Source of the DNA: Polynucleobacter meluiroseus
GTDB lineage: Bacteria > Pseudomonadota > Gammaproteobacteria > Burkholderiales > Burkholderiaceae
Length of the DNA: 64,000 bases
Reading direction: 5' to 3'
Assembly (NCBI RefSeq): GCF_900205755.1
Contig: NZ_OANS01000004.1
Span: 186,001 to 250,000 of the forward strand
This document shows, piece after piece, positions 17,794 to 27,214 of the stretch. The position numbers and the translations under genes were made by a program. The first letter of the stretch is position 1. Each line of letters starts with the position of its first letter. The notes beneath the pieces were generated by a model that worked only from the letters and a program-made list of their open reading frames with translations, did no database searches and had not been told where the DNA came from.

Positions 17794-19071
17794 TTAAGCT
17801 AGAGTGTCTGCCCAAATATTATGCGCCCAGCCCCAAGCATAAATACCCTCCAATGTAGAGGGCTCGGGAGACAGGCCCCCGGCCCCTGGAACTGGTTTAT
17901 AAGTTTTTTCAGCTGCAATATATTGATGGACGCTGGCAATATGAACTACCTGCCGCTCATTTACAAAGCTGTAGCAGACGTTGGTGAGCACGGGTGCAGG
18001 ATTAATCTCCCAGTCGCTGAGTTCAGCAATGATGGCAGCCGCTGCCACTTTAGCCTGTTGATTGGCCATGTGCCCTGACTTTGGCATAGCATACGCACCT
18101 TGGATTGAATCGCCCAAGACATGAATGTCCTTATGCGCTGTCGATTCAAAGTTCAGGAAATGCACGTTGACCCATCTTCCATTTGAGTTAGCCAAGCCTG
18201 TTTTCACCGCAATTTCTCCGGCGCTCATTGCAGGCAATACATTGAGTACGTCAACCTTGAAGTCTTCCTGTACTTCGAGCTTCAAGGTTTTTGTTTTGGC
18301 ATTGACCGCAATGACGTTATGCATCGGTAAATAATCGACCATGCCTGCATATTGCTCAGCCCACGCTTTCTTGAACAAGGCGCCTTTAGAGGTGACATCT
18401 TGATTGGCATCCAATATCAACACCTTGCCGGTCGGGTTGTGGTGCTTAAGGTAATTAGCTACCTGACAGGCTCTTTCATAAGGGCCTGGCGGGCAACGAT
18501 AGGGCGCTTCAGGAATGCTGATCGCAAAAGTGCCCCCTTGGCGCATGCTCTCTAATTGTCGATTGAGGGCAACGGTCTCTGGGCCCGCATCCCAGGCTTG
18601 TAAGGTGACTCCGGCTTGATTGGCCTGTGCAAGACCTGTAATACTGCTCATGATGAGTTTGACGCCAGGCGAGACAACCGCCTTGTCATAGCGCAGAGTT
18701 TTCCCCGAAGAAAGCATGACGGTTTTACGCTCTGGATCCATGCTGACCGCTCGCTCTGGAATGATCTTGACGCCATGACGTTGACTCAGGTTCTGATAAG
18801 AAGAGGTAATCTCTGCGAGCGTCTTAGAGCCCCCAACCACGAGGTTGGACATGGGGCAAGAAACAAACTCCGCCTTTGGTTCTATCAAGGTCACGCGCGC
18901 TGTGTTGTTTGACAGCAGACGCAAATATTTAGCAGCTGTTGCACCACCGTAGCCTCCGCCTATTACCAAAATCTCTGCTTTAGGCAAATTAGCAAAAGCT
19001 TGACCTGAAATCCCCGCCAGCACCCCCAGTGCAGCGGCACCTTGCCCGATAAAGTGTCTACGATCCATCAT
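17794..19071 (-). CDS. fccB: Flavocytochrome c sulfide dehydrogenase, flavin subunit
   Basis: A 425-residue periplasmic FAD protein of the FccB/SoxF family. The export signal contains a twin arginine (MMDRRHFIGQGAAALGVLAG) and the FAD motif GGGYGGATAAKYL follows at 38-50. Cys193 (YRCPPGPYE) and Cys366 (NVCYSFVNE) sit where the redox disulfide of FccB is expected; Cys72 and Cys202 are extra. It would oxidise sulfide to sulfur or polysulfide and pass electrons to the cytochrome encoded 7 bp upstream. No other sox genes are in the window. Confidence 0.88.
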   Translation of the reverse strand: MMDRRHFIGQGAAALGVLAGISGQAFANLPKAEILVIGGGYGGATAAKYLRLLSNNTARVTLIEPKAEFVSCPMSNLVVGGSKTLAEITSSYQNLSQRHGVKIIPERAVSMDPERKTVMLSSGKTLRYDKAVVSPGVKLIMSSITGLAQANQAGVTLQAWDAGPETVALNRQLESMRQGGTFAISIPEAPYRCPPGPYERACQVANYLKHHNPTGKVLILDANQDVTSKGALFKKAWAEQYAGMVDYLPMHNVIAVNAKTKTLKLEVQEDFKVDVLNVLPAMSAGEIAVKTGLANSNGRWVNVHFLNFESTAHKDIHVLGDSIQGAYAMPKSGHMANQQAKVAAAAIIAELSDWEINPAPVLTNVCYSFVNERQVVHIASVHQYIAAEKTYKPVPGAGGLSPEPSTLEGIYAWGWAHNIWADTLA

Positions 19072-19078
19072 GGCTTCC

Positions 19079-19399
19079 TTAAGGTTTTTTACCGAGCTGC
19101 TCGGCTATCGTAGTGAGCTGTTCATCTGTATAGCCTTTAGCTAACTGCGGCATGATAGTTCCTGCGCGCGCCCCAGATTTATAGGCAAGTAATTGCGCCA
19201 GTATCTCGCCGCTAGAGAGTTGATTGATTTGCGGAATGCTTCCATTGACCAATCCCTTGCCATCGGTCCCATGGCAGTTGGCGCAGGTAGCGGCCAAACT
19301 GCGTTGATAAAGCTGTTCTGCCGTTTGCTCACCAGCTTGGCTCCATTGACTGAGGCCAAGTAGGGCTACGACAAGGATTGCTGACTTTAAATATGGCAT
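19079..19399 (-). CDS. fccA: Monohaem class I cytochrome c, FccA-like subunit
   Basis: A 106-residue periplasmic cytochrome with a cleavable signal peptide (residues 1-22), one haem motif CANCH at 39-43 and a probable axial Met83 (TIMPQL). It is half the size of classical dihaem FccA, so the complex resembles the monohaem SoxEF type. Acts as electron acceptor for FccB. Divergent from the GT39 gene at 19527; a shared 127-bp control region lies between. Confidence 0.85.
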   Translation of the reverse strand: MPYLKSAILVVALLGLSQWSQAGEQTAEQLYQRSLAATCANCHGTDGKGLVNGSIPQINQLSSGEILAQLLAYKSGARAGTIMPQLAKGYTDEQLTTIAEQLGKKP

Positions 19400-19526
19400 T
19401 AATACTCTCTCTATTACAGGGTTTCTAGTGCTTATCTTAGCGTCATCCTTGACAGAGCGTAGGAAGATGGTGGATTTCCTTTACGGAAATTGCTGATCGT
19501 CAGGTCAAGACCTTTAAACTAAGGCG

Positions 19527-21245
19527 ATGAGAAGTACTTTTAGCCTTCGTAGTGCCATTCTGATTCTATTGCTGGGTGTATGCACCTATCTCTACGGACT
19601 TGATAGCCGCTTTGCTCCAAAAAACGGGGATGAGTATCCCTACATGCATATTGTCCGCATGACGGCGGATGCGGGTCACTGGCTGCCACTGCAATCAGAG
19701 ATGGTGGGTCTTAAAAATACCAAGCCGCCCTTGATTTTTTGGCAAGGTATTGCTTCAAGCAGTTGGGGATCAGATTGGACGCTCGCTCAACTGCGTTGGC
19801 CCAGCGTGCTTTACACAGGCTTGACTGCCTTTTTCTTATTTTTAGCACTATGGCGATTTAGCGGCAGGCTACAAACCGGTTTATTAGCGGGTTTAATTTG
19901 GCTCTCCTTTTTTGCGACCTATCGATATGGTCGCCCCTTCTTAACCGACCCGCCGGAAGTATTTTGGTTGAGCCTGCCCTTTTTCGCTTTACTGTATTGG
20001 GGTAGGGCCGTATTTCAGTCCAAATTGCTCTTTCCCATCTTGGCGGGAATCTGTTTTGGGCTAGCGCTGCTGGCTAAATCTTTTGCCTATATCGTGCCAG
20101 CGTTACTTGCTTTGGGTCTTTTTTATTGGCGCTGGCGAGAGTGGCGACTGACAAGCATCCTAGTAAAAGATCTTTATAAGCTGATCTTGATTGGGGTTCT
20201 AGCTTTAGGTATTTTTTCATTATGGTTTTTCTTAGATCCATTTCCAGAAGCAGTTTGGCGTGAGTTCGTCCTTGGCGAGAACGCTGGCAAGTTCGAAGCG
20301 CGGCACAGCAACTACTTCCTCGATTTGATCAGCGGTAGTGACAGTATTTGGATGTTGTTACTGACGAGTTTGGCAAATGCAGGCTTATTCTTTTTTGTTC
20401 TGATTTCTACCTTGATGCAATGCTGGCGTGAGCGCCGCTTCCTCTCTGTAGAGGAGCTATTGTTGTTCTTATGGGTCGCGGCCTTCTTGTTGATTTTTAG
20501 CTTGCCTAGTCAACGTTCTGGACGCTACCTGCTGCCCGTCATGCCTGCTTTTGCTGCAATGATCGCCCTTCACTGGGAGCGGTTACCGCTGTGGGGTTTT
20601 CGGATTGCGCTTGCTCTGCAATTGATTTTGCTCGGTGCCTTAAGTTGGGCGAGCGCCAACTTGCAGCTCTCTCCTTTTTTAGGAACTGCTGGGGTATGGG
20701 CTTATTCCAACTGGCATTGGTTATTGCTGAGTGGCGCTCTGACTTTGGTATTGGTCGGTTTATTTCAGCGGCGATACACTAAGTCAATCTCTTTAGCCGC
20801 TTGCTTTCTTTGCTATTGCGCTTTGACCAGCAGCCTCTCGCCTTTGGAAGGTGCCTTAGGGCGTTACAGTAGTGAAGCGATCCAGCAAGTTTCTGGTCAA
20901 GACATTTGGATTCCTTGTGACTATCGTGCCAAGGATGAAGAGTACCGCTTACTTCTACCTAGCGCGCGCTTGCATGGTTATCCTGCGCAAGAGGCTGACC
21001 AAGTGAGCGCTCTCACGCAAGCCTATTCCATCGTCGCAATACAAACACCTATGGGTACTCAGCCGGAATTGTGTGCATCTTGTGTGATTTTGGGTCAGCG
21101 TATGGAAATGCGCGCGCGCCAATCTAGCGCAGAGATCAAAGCCATTCTGCTTGGGGAGATCGGAAAATATTTATTTGTGAATGAGTACATCATTGCCAAC
21201 CCCGCTGCTACTTTAGTGCGCGCCTCTGAGAAGGATGCTTGTCGA
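19527..21245 (+). CDS. GT39/ArnT-like membrane glycosyltransferase
   Basis: A 573-residue polytopic enzyme (11-13 helices) of the PMT_2/ArnT group that moves a sugar from a polyprenyl-phosphate donor onto lipid A, glycan or protein in the periplasm. The first loop has KNGDEYPYMHI, the acidic catalytic site of GT-C enzymes, and VGLKNTKPPLIFWQGI follows. The C-terminal 150 residues form a periplasmic domain with cysteine pairs (CDYR, CASC). The acceptor is unknown. The stop TGA (21246-21248) overlaps the next ATG, so the trio is translationally coupled. Confidence 0.87.
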
Positions 21246-22465
21246 TGAATCGCATCTTAGCCCTATGCTTTCTGATGGTAGCTGGAGTGATGGGTTTTCT
21301 CCAAAGTGACAGTCAGCCTGTATGGGCGCCCTTCGCACAAGGTCAGCTTACTCAGACTGAGCCACTGCATGAGAGCGCGACAAGTCAAAAAGCACACGTG
21401 GCTGAGCCGGTATTGAATTGGTTGCCAGATACTGGGGCAGCCTCCGTTCATGCTGCCTCTCTGATTGCCCTAAAGGATGGTGGCGTAAGGGCGTTTTGGT
21501 TTGCTGGCAGTCGCGAGGGCGCGCCAGATGTCGTGATTAATAGTGCAGTGTATGACCCTGTAGCGGCTAAGTGGAGTGTTCCCAGCGTGGTGATGGATCG
21601 CATTAGTGCTGAGCGCGGACTGGCGCGCTATATCGCTAAACTTGGCAACCCAGTACCAGCCAGAATGGCTGATGGGCGCATGCAACTCTTTTTTGTCACT
21701 GTATCGATTGGTGGTTGGGCGGGTAGTTCCATCTCGACCATGATTTCAGAGGATGAGGGACTTACTTGGGGCAAGCCTAAACGCTTGATTACTTCACCAT
21801 TCATTAACTTGAGTACCTTAGTTAAATCTCCGGCCCTGGCTTTTGCCGACGGGCGCTTAGGTCTACCAGCCTATCACGAATGGATTGGGCGTTTCGGTGA
21901 GTTCTTAAGACTCGATGCGGAGCAGGTGATAGATAAGCGGCGCATGAGTTCAGGTAGGGGGGCAATTCAGCCAACGGTATTGGTGGATGACGCGCAACAA
22001 GCCAGCGCTTTCTTTAGGCAGACGCGCTCAAGTTCTGAAGTAAAGCAGATTCCCGTAAGTAGCACGAGCAATGCCGGACAAACGTGGCTAGCTGGTCAAG
22101 ACCTCAGCATTCTTAATCCCAATTCTGCAGTAGCGAGCTTGATGTTGAGTAATGGCAAGCGCTTATTAGTGCTGAACGATATAGACGCAGGTCGACATCG
22201 TTTAGTGCTAATGATGAGTGAGGGTAAATCAAATGATTGGCAAGTTGTGCAAGTGCTCGAGGACGATGGGGCCTTAGCAAACGAAGAGCGCAAGGAGTTT
22301 TCTTATCCCTTTTTAATGACGGCCGATGGTAGTAATGTGCATTTGGTGTACACCTGGAATCGGAAACGCATTCGCCATAGTTATTTTGATGCTTCCTGGC
22401 TTGCGCAAGCATGGCTGCAATTGCAACTGGCTCAGCAAGAAGCGCAGAAGGAGGTGCAAAAATGA
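21245..22465 (+). CDS. BNR/sialidase-like exported protein
   Basis: About 406 residues with a hydrophobic N-terminal signal or anchor (1-20) and a six-bladed propeller of the BNR_2 type. Asp boxes are SEDEGLTW at 168-175 and SNAGQTW near 276. FWFAGSREGAPDV resembles the arginine-bearing first blade of bacterial sialidase-like proteins. True sialidase activity is not shown: related proteins act on other glycans or only bind. It begins at ATG 21245 inside the ATGA overlap with the glycosyltransferase; a TTG six bases earlier is weaker. Confidence 0.75.
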   Translation: MNRILALCFLMVAGVMGFLQSDSQPVWAPFAQGQLTQTEPLHESATSQKAHVAEPVLNWLPDTGAASVHAASLIALKDGGVRAFWFAGSREGAPDVVINSAVYDPVAAKWSVPSVVMDRISAERGLARYIAKLGNPVPARMADGRMQLFFVTVSIGGWAGSSISTMISEDEGLTWGKPKRLITSPFINLSTLVKSPALAFADGRLGLPAYHEWIGRFGEFLRLDAEQVIDKRRMSSGRGAIQPTVLVDDAQQASAFFRQTRSSSEVKQIPVSSTSNAGQTWLAGQDLSILNPNSAVASLMLSNGKRLLVLNDIDAGRHRLVLMMSEGKSNDWQVVQVLEDDGALANEERKEFSYPFLMTADGSNVHLVYTWNRKRIRHSYFDASWLAQAWLQLQLAQQEAQKEVQK

Positions 22466-23100
22466 ATATCCAATTAGAGTCCATCATGCAAACCAGCGCC
22501 ATGCTGGAAATGTCACTCACTTGCGCCGTTATTGCAATCTGGTTCATTCAACAGTGCTTGCAGGAGAAAATGCCTTTTGCCTTAAGGGTAGCCTTGGCGT
22601 TGATTGTAGGCAACCTCTTTTTTTGGCCACTGGGTTTGTCACTCGAGTTGCCGCTCGCTGCGTATGTGCGCGGCGCTACAGGAGATCTGAGTGTGGTCAC
22701 CTCACTCTTGTTGTGGAGTGCATTCTTAACAAAGACTCCAGGTCAACCCATACCCGCTGGCTTTAAGGTCTGCATCACTTTGATTGCGCTGGTGTTTTAT
22801 CCGCTTGCCTTGGGTTATGGCATGTTCGACCCGTATGCCTTGGGTTACAGTTCGATGAGCCTGTTGCTAGCTGTGCTCGTCTTTGCTCTTATCTGGGCTT
22901 TAGTTGGCTGGATCGGCGGAGTGTGGATTTTGGCTTTAGCCATCTTGGCATGGTCCACTCATTGGCATGAATCGCGTAATCTGTGGGATTACCTAATGGA
23001 CCCCTTTTTAGCTATTTGGGCATGCTTCAGTTTAATCTTCGCAGTGTTCCGGAGGCGCCATCAGCGGGCACGCTCCGGATATCTTTTTAGAGCAGGCTAA
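22462..23100 (+). CDS. Polytopic membrane protein of unknown function
   Basis: A 212-residue protein with six or so helices and no family I recognise. It starts at the ATG at 22462, which overlaps the stop of the BNR gene (ATGA) and has GGAGG 8 bp upstream. Position as the third coupled gene suggests a partner in the same glycan process, perhaps a lipid-linked substrate handler, but that is inference. C-terminus is basic (RRRHQRARSG). Confidence 0.6.
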   Translation: MNIQLESIMQTSAMLEMSLTCAVIAIWFIQQCLQEKMPFALRVALALIVGNLFFWPLGLSLELPLAAYVRGATGDLSVVTSLLLWSAFLTKTPGQPIPAGFKVCITLIALVFYPLALGYGMFDPYALGYSSMSLLLAVLVFALIWALVGWIGGVWILALAILAWSTHWHESRNLWDYLMDPFLAIWACFSLIFAVFRRRHQRARSGYLFRAG

Positions 23101-23109
23101 TTTACTAAC

Positions 23110-24102
23110 TTAGTCTGGGATATTGGCTTTGCGAATAATCGGACCCCAAGCATTGATCTCATTTTCTAATTGAGTTTTCAGGCTCTTAGGGGTGACTTTA
23201 TCCATCGACACCACATCAATGCTGGAATCCTCTAAACGTTTTTTGACATCAGGTGAATTTAAAGCAAATTTGAGGGCTGCGTTTAGCTTATCAAGAACCG
23301 CTTGAGGCGTACCCTTCGGAGCATAGACGCCATGCCAGGCCTTTACTTCAAACCCTTTGAGACCTTGCTCGCTTAGAGTTGGTACATTCGGAATGGCAGG
23401 CAAACGCTTCAGTGTTGTGGTGCCGTAGGACTTGACGCGATTGTCTTTAATGTAAGGGATGATCTGCGTTGTTTGATCGCACAAGAGATCGACTTGACCA
23501 CCCAATAAGTCGGTTAAAGCGGGGCCAGTGCCCTTATAAGGAATATTGGTTAGTTTTACGCCTAAACGACTTTGGAGCAAAAGACCGCAGAGTTGCGACA
23601 CGGCTCCTGGACCTGCGTTGGCCATTGTGACTTTGGCACCATTAGCTTTAATGTAGGCTTCTAATTCTTTAAAGTTGTTTGGCGGCAAATCTTTTCTGCC
23701 CATCAAAACCATCGGTACGTCCGCAACTTGGCCGATATATTCAAAGCTAGTTAAAGGATCATAAGAAAGTTTGTCATACAAGGCGCTGGCAGTCGCCATG
23801 CCAATGTGGTGAATATAAATCGTGTAACCATCGGGCGCGGCGCGAGCAACTTTAGTAGAGGCAATCGTGCCACCAGCACCAGGAACGTTTTCTACGACAA
23901 CAGTTTGGCCGAGATATTGGCCCATCGGTACCGCAATTAAGCGAGCAATAGAATCTGTCGGCCCACCCGCTGCAAATGGCACCTCCAACTGAATTGAGCG
24001 CGTTGGCCAATCTTTTTGGGCAAGCGCCGTGGAGCAGGTGAGTGCGCTAGCAAAAGCAAGCGATAAAGTAATGGATGCGAGTAACCGTTTTCTAAAGTGC
24101 AT
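23110..24102 (-). CDS. Bug/TctC-family periplasmic solute receptor
   Basis: A 330-residue receptor of the tripartite tricarboxylate transporter family. Signal peptide 1-28, then DWPTRSIQLEVPFAAGGPTDSIARL, the conserved ligand-loop start, and GYTIYIHHIG. Such receptors bind small carboxylates or aromatic acids. No TctA or TctB genes are nearby, as for most Bug proteins. Located 55 bp after a CitE-like lyase gene, so the ligand may feed that enzyme. Confidence 0.9.
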   Translation of the reverse strand: MHFRKRLLASITLSLAFASALTCSTALAQKDWPTRSIQLEVPFAAGGPTDSIARLIAVPMGQYLGQTVVVENVPGAGGTIASTKVARAAPDGYTIYIHHIGMATASALYDKLSYDPLTSFEYIGQVADVPMVLMGRKDLPPNNFKELEAYIKANGAKVTMANAGPGAVSQLCGLLLQSRLGVKLTNIPYKGTGPALTDLLGGQVDLLCDQTTQIIPYIKDNRVKSYGTTTLKRLPAIPNVPTLSEQGLKGFEVKAWHGVYAPKGTPQAVLDKLNAALKFALNSPDVKKRLEDSSIDVVSMDKVTPKSLKTQLENEINAWGPIIRKANIPD

Positions 24103-24157
24103 GAAGAGCTCCTAATATCAATGGGAACTATTCTGCCACCCTTAAAGCAAATTCTCT

Positions 24158-25003
24158 CTAGTGTTTACCACTAGTGGCAAGGGTTCTTTTGGCCAAAAGA
24201 ACCACTGGATGATCAATCATTCGCCCATCTAATTTGACGGCTCCACCTTGTGCAAGTTGACTAGCTTCAATCACGCGCGTCGCCCATAGGATTTCTTGGG
24301 GGGTGGGCATAAAGGCCGTTTTTACTAAGGGAACCTGTTTTGGATGAATGCACAGCTTGCCGCCAAAGCCCATCCTTTTAGACCGCTCAGCATCTTGCGT
24401 AATGCGCTCAAGGTCCTCCGTGGAAGGCGTAACGCCATCGATCGGAGGCGCAATTTGTGCCACCCGAGAAGCGGCCACCAGCTGAAAGCGTGCCGTAGCA
24501 AGTTCGGACTCTTGGGCATCACACACCATACCCAAGTCTGCTTGAAGATCCAGATTGCCCAAGGCTAAACGCAAGACCTGCATTGAGTTAGCGATCTCCT
24601 TCAGATGATCTAAACCTAGGGCTGTCTCAATCATAGGAATAAGGGCAGTTTTAGGCAAAATCAGCGCCAAGCCATTGATCTGATCTAAAGATTCACATTT
24701 GGGAATCAGTAAGCAATCCACCTGAAGTTCTTGCGCCAAGATTAAATCGGCACCGTAAAACTGACTACCAGGTGCATTGCTACGAAGCACCAAGCGCTTC
24801 TTTTGTTCTGGGGTGAAGCTGGGCCAAGCAGACCGAATCGCCTCTCTTGCTAGCACTTTATCCTCCGCACCAACAGCGTCCTCTAGATCCAAAATGACGC
24901 CATCGGCGCCGCTCTCGAGAGCCTTCATAAAACGGTCGGGACGGGATCCCGGCACGAATAAAAAAGTGCTCCCAAAACCGAGGGGGGTATCGAGTGGATT
25001 CAT
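24158..25003 (-). CDS. HpcH/HpaI-family CoA-ester lyase (CitE-like)
   Basis: A 281-residue TIM-barrel lyase: FVPGSRPDRFMKALESGADGVILDLEDAV at the start, then LLIPKCE and PMIETALGLDHL, where the Glu and Asp bind Mg2+. It cleaves or forms C-C bonds in beta-hydroxyacyl-CoA esters such as citryl-, malyl- or methylmalyl-CoA. No citrate lyase alpha or gamma genes are present, so a CitE-like role outside citrate lyase is likely. Substrate unresolved. Confidence 0.87.
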   Translation of the reverse strand: MNPLDTPLGFGSTFLFVPGSRPDRFMKALESGADGVILDLEDAVGAEDKVLAREAIRSAWPSFTPEQKKRLVLRSNAPGSQFYGADLILAQELQVDCLLIPKCESLDQINGLALILPKTALIPMIETALGLDHLKEIANSMQVLRLALGNLDLQADLGMVCDAQESELATARFQLVAASRVAQIAPPIDGVTPSTEDLERITQDAERSKRMGFGGKLCIHPKQVPLVKTAFMPTPQEILWATRVIEASQLAQGGAVKLDGRMIDHPVVLLAKRTLATSGKH

Positions 25004-25056
25004 GGCAATGGAAGAGGGGTTAGTAATTGGAGGGGGTGCATTTCATTATGCCCATC

Positions 25057-26382
25057 TCACAATAAAGTGCCCACACAATAGGTTAAAAGACCTGCAAGTG
25101 CACACCCCGCTAGCACGGGCATGATGCCTTTTTGGAATTTGAAGAGGGCAATGCCCGCAAGCAGGCAGATGACCATTGAGATCCAAGAAATAGAACCACT
25201 CAAGCCATGCGGAAAAAAGACGTGATATGCAAAAAATAAGCCCAAGTTGACGATGACGCCTACTACAGCAGCGCTAATTGCGGTCAAGGGTGCGGTAAAG
25301 CCGAGCTTGCCATGGGTTGACTCAATCAAGGGGCCGCCCACCAAAATAAAAAAGAAGGAGGGTAAGAAAGTAAACCAAGTCGCTACGACTGCGCCCAGCG
25401 CCCCGAACCAAAATGGATTACTTGAGCCAATGAGATGCTGAATATGTCCAGCAAGATAACCAACAAATGCCACCACCATAATTAGCGGTCCTGGCGTGGT
25501 CTCACCTAAGGCGAGGCCGTCCATCATTTGACCGGCGCTGAGCCAATGAAAGTGATCAACCGCTCCTTGATATACGTACGGTAGTACTGCATAAGCCCCA
25601 CCAAAGGTCACTAAAGCTGCTTTAGTAAAGAACCAAGCAACCTGGGGATACAAGCTGTTCCAGCCAAAAATCACCACGAGAAGGATAAATGGGGTTGCCC
25701 AAAGCAAGGCTGCGAGTGCCGAGTGCAAGGCTGTTTTATGGAGCTTGAACTGAGCGTGCTCCGGTGTCGGGGTGTCATCGTCAATGAGTGCTGGCCCAAA
25801 GTGATTGCTGTGCGCCTGATGTGACCCGCTACCCACTTGAAAGTATTCTGGATAGCGCTTACCGCCCCAGATGCCGATCGCACCTGCAATCAACACAATG
25901 ATGGGGAAAGAAAGATTGAGAATATAGATAGCTAAAAAGGAGCCGAGCGCAATCCACTGTAAGGGCTGGCTATGTAAAGTCCGCTTGCCGATGCGTACCG
26001 CAGCATGCAGCACTATCGCCGCAACTGCAGGCTTAATGCCAAAAAAGATTGCGGCAATCCAAGGGACTTGACCAAAAGTTAAGTAGACCCAAGAAAGACC
26101 AATCAAAATAAACAAAGAGGGCAGCACAAAGAGAGTGCCCGCCAAAATGCCCCCAAGGCTGCGGTGCATGAGCCACCCGATATAGGTGACCAGCTGCTGG
26201 GCTTCAGGCCCTGGTAGCAGCATGCAATAGTTCAGCGCATGCAGAAAGCGTTTTTCAGAAATCCAACGTCGCTTTTCTACTAACTCTTGGTGGAGGACGG
26301 CAATTTGCCCCGCTGGCCCACCAAAGCTGATGAAACCGAGCTTAGCCCAAAATTTGAGGGCCTCACCAAGCGGGACGCTCAC
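25057..26382 (-). CDS. chrA: Chromate efflux transporter ChrA
   Basis: A 441-residue CHR-family transporter with two homologous halves. Half 1 has [20 protein letters not shown] and [14 protein letters not shown]; half 2 has [16 protein letters not shown] and [17 protein letters not shown]. It exports chromate. Start is GTG at 26382 within a GTGA overlap with the stop of fabI, so translation is coupled to fatty acid synthesis. No chrB regulator is visible. Confidence 0.93.
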   Translation of the reverse strand: MSVPLGEALKFWAKLGFISFGGPAGQIAVLHQELVEKRRWISEKRFLHALNYCMLLPGPEAQQLVTYIGWLMHRSLGGILAGTLFVLPSLFILIGLSWVYLTFGQVPWIAAIFFGIKPAVAAIVLHAAVRIGKRTLHSQPLQWIALGSFLAIYILNLSFPIIVLIAGAIGIWGGKRYPEYFQVGSGSHQAHSNHFGPALIDDDTPTPEHAQFKLHKTALHSALAALLWATPFILLVVIFGWNSLYPQVAWFFTKAALVTFGGAYAVLPYVYQGAVDHFHWLSAGQMMDGLALGETTPGPLIMVVAFVGYLAGHIQHLIGSSNPFWFGALGAVVATWFTFLPSFFFILVGGPLIESTHGKLGFTAPLTAISAAVVGVIVNLGLFFAYHVFFPHGLSGSISWISMVICLLAGIALFKFQKGIMPVLAGCALAGLLTYCVGTLL

Positions 26383-27164
26383 ACTTCTTCCATGCCACCA
26401 ACTACTTGGCTATAGCCGTTGTCTACATAAATGATTTCAGCGGTGATGCCATTGGCTAAGTCGGATAAGAGGAAAGCGGCAGTATTGCCGACATCGTCAA
26501 TGGAGACGTTACGACGCATTGGCGCCGAGGATTCAACAGCATCTAATATTTTGCTAAAGCCCTTAATGCCGGCAGCAGCCAGCGTTTTAATTGGGCCAGC
26601 TGAAATACCGTTGGCGCGAATGCCTTTAGGGCCTACCGAACCAGCGATATAGCGCACGGATGCTTCGAGTGAAGCCTTTGCTAAACCCATGGTGTTGTAG
26701 TTGGGTACATTGCGCATGGCTCCTAAATAGCTTAGGGTCAACAGAGCGGATTTATCCCGCAGCATTGGCAGGGCAGCTTTAGCCATAGCGGGAAAGCTGT
26801 ACGCTGAAATATCATGCGCAATTCGAAAGCCTTCACGAGACAGACCTTCTAAAAAATCTCCCGCAATCGCTTCCCGCGGAGCAAAGCCAATAGAATGCAC
26901 AAAGCCGTCAAATTGGGGCCAAGTTTTGGCTAAATCAGCGAATAAACCCTCAATTTGCTCATCACTGCCCACATCGCAGTCAAATATCAGTTCCGTACCG
27001 AATTCTTTAGCAAAGTCGACAATTCTGTCTTTAAAGCGCTCGCCGACATAAGTAAAGGCCAACTCAGCCCCTTCCCGATGGCATGCTTTAGCAATGCCAT
27101 AGGCAATTGAGCGGTTAGAAAGTAAGCCGGTGATGAGAATTTTTTTGCCAGCGAGAAAGCCCAT
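26379..27164 (-). CDS. fabI: Enoyl-[acyl-carrier-protein] reductase (NADH)
   Basis: A 261-residue SDR enzyme catalysing the last step of the fatty acid elongation cycle. N-terminal cofactor motif [15 protein letters not shown] (FabI form of GXXXXXSXA); catalytic Tyr and Lys in [13 protein letters not shown]; substrate-loop residues in [13 protein letters not shown]. Length is normal for FabI. Divergent from yejA with only about 50 bp between starts. The single NADH-type reductase seen here, thus probably essential. Confidence 0.95.
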   Translation of the reverse strand: MGFLAGKKILITGLLSNRSIAYGIAKACHREGAELAFTYVGERFKDRIVDFAKEFGTELIFDCDVGSDEQIEGLFADLAKTWPQFDGFVHSIGFAPREAIAGDFLEGLSREGFRIAHDISAYSFPAMAKAALPMLRDKSALLTLSYLGAMRNVPNYNTMGLAKASLEASVRYIAGSVGPKGIRANGISAGPIKTLAAAGIKGFSKILDAVESSAPMRRNVSIDDVGNTAAFLLSDLANGITAEIIYVDNGYSQVVGGMEEV

Positions 27165-27214
27165 AATGTGTCCTTTGCTTCAAATGTGATTTGCTATCTA
27201 CAATTGTTGCATAT

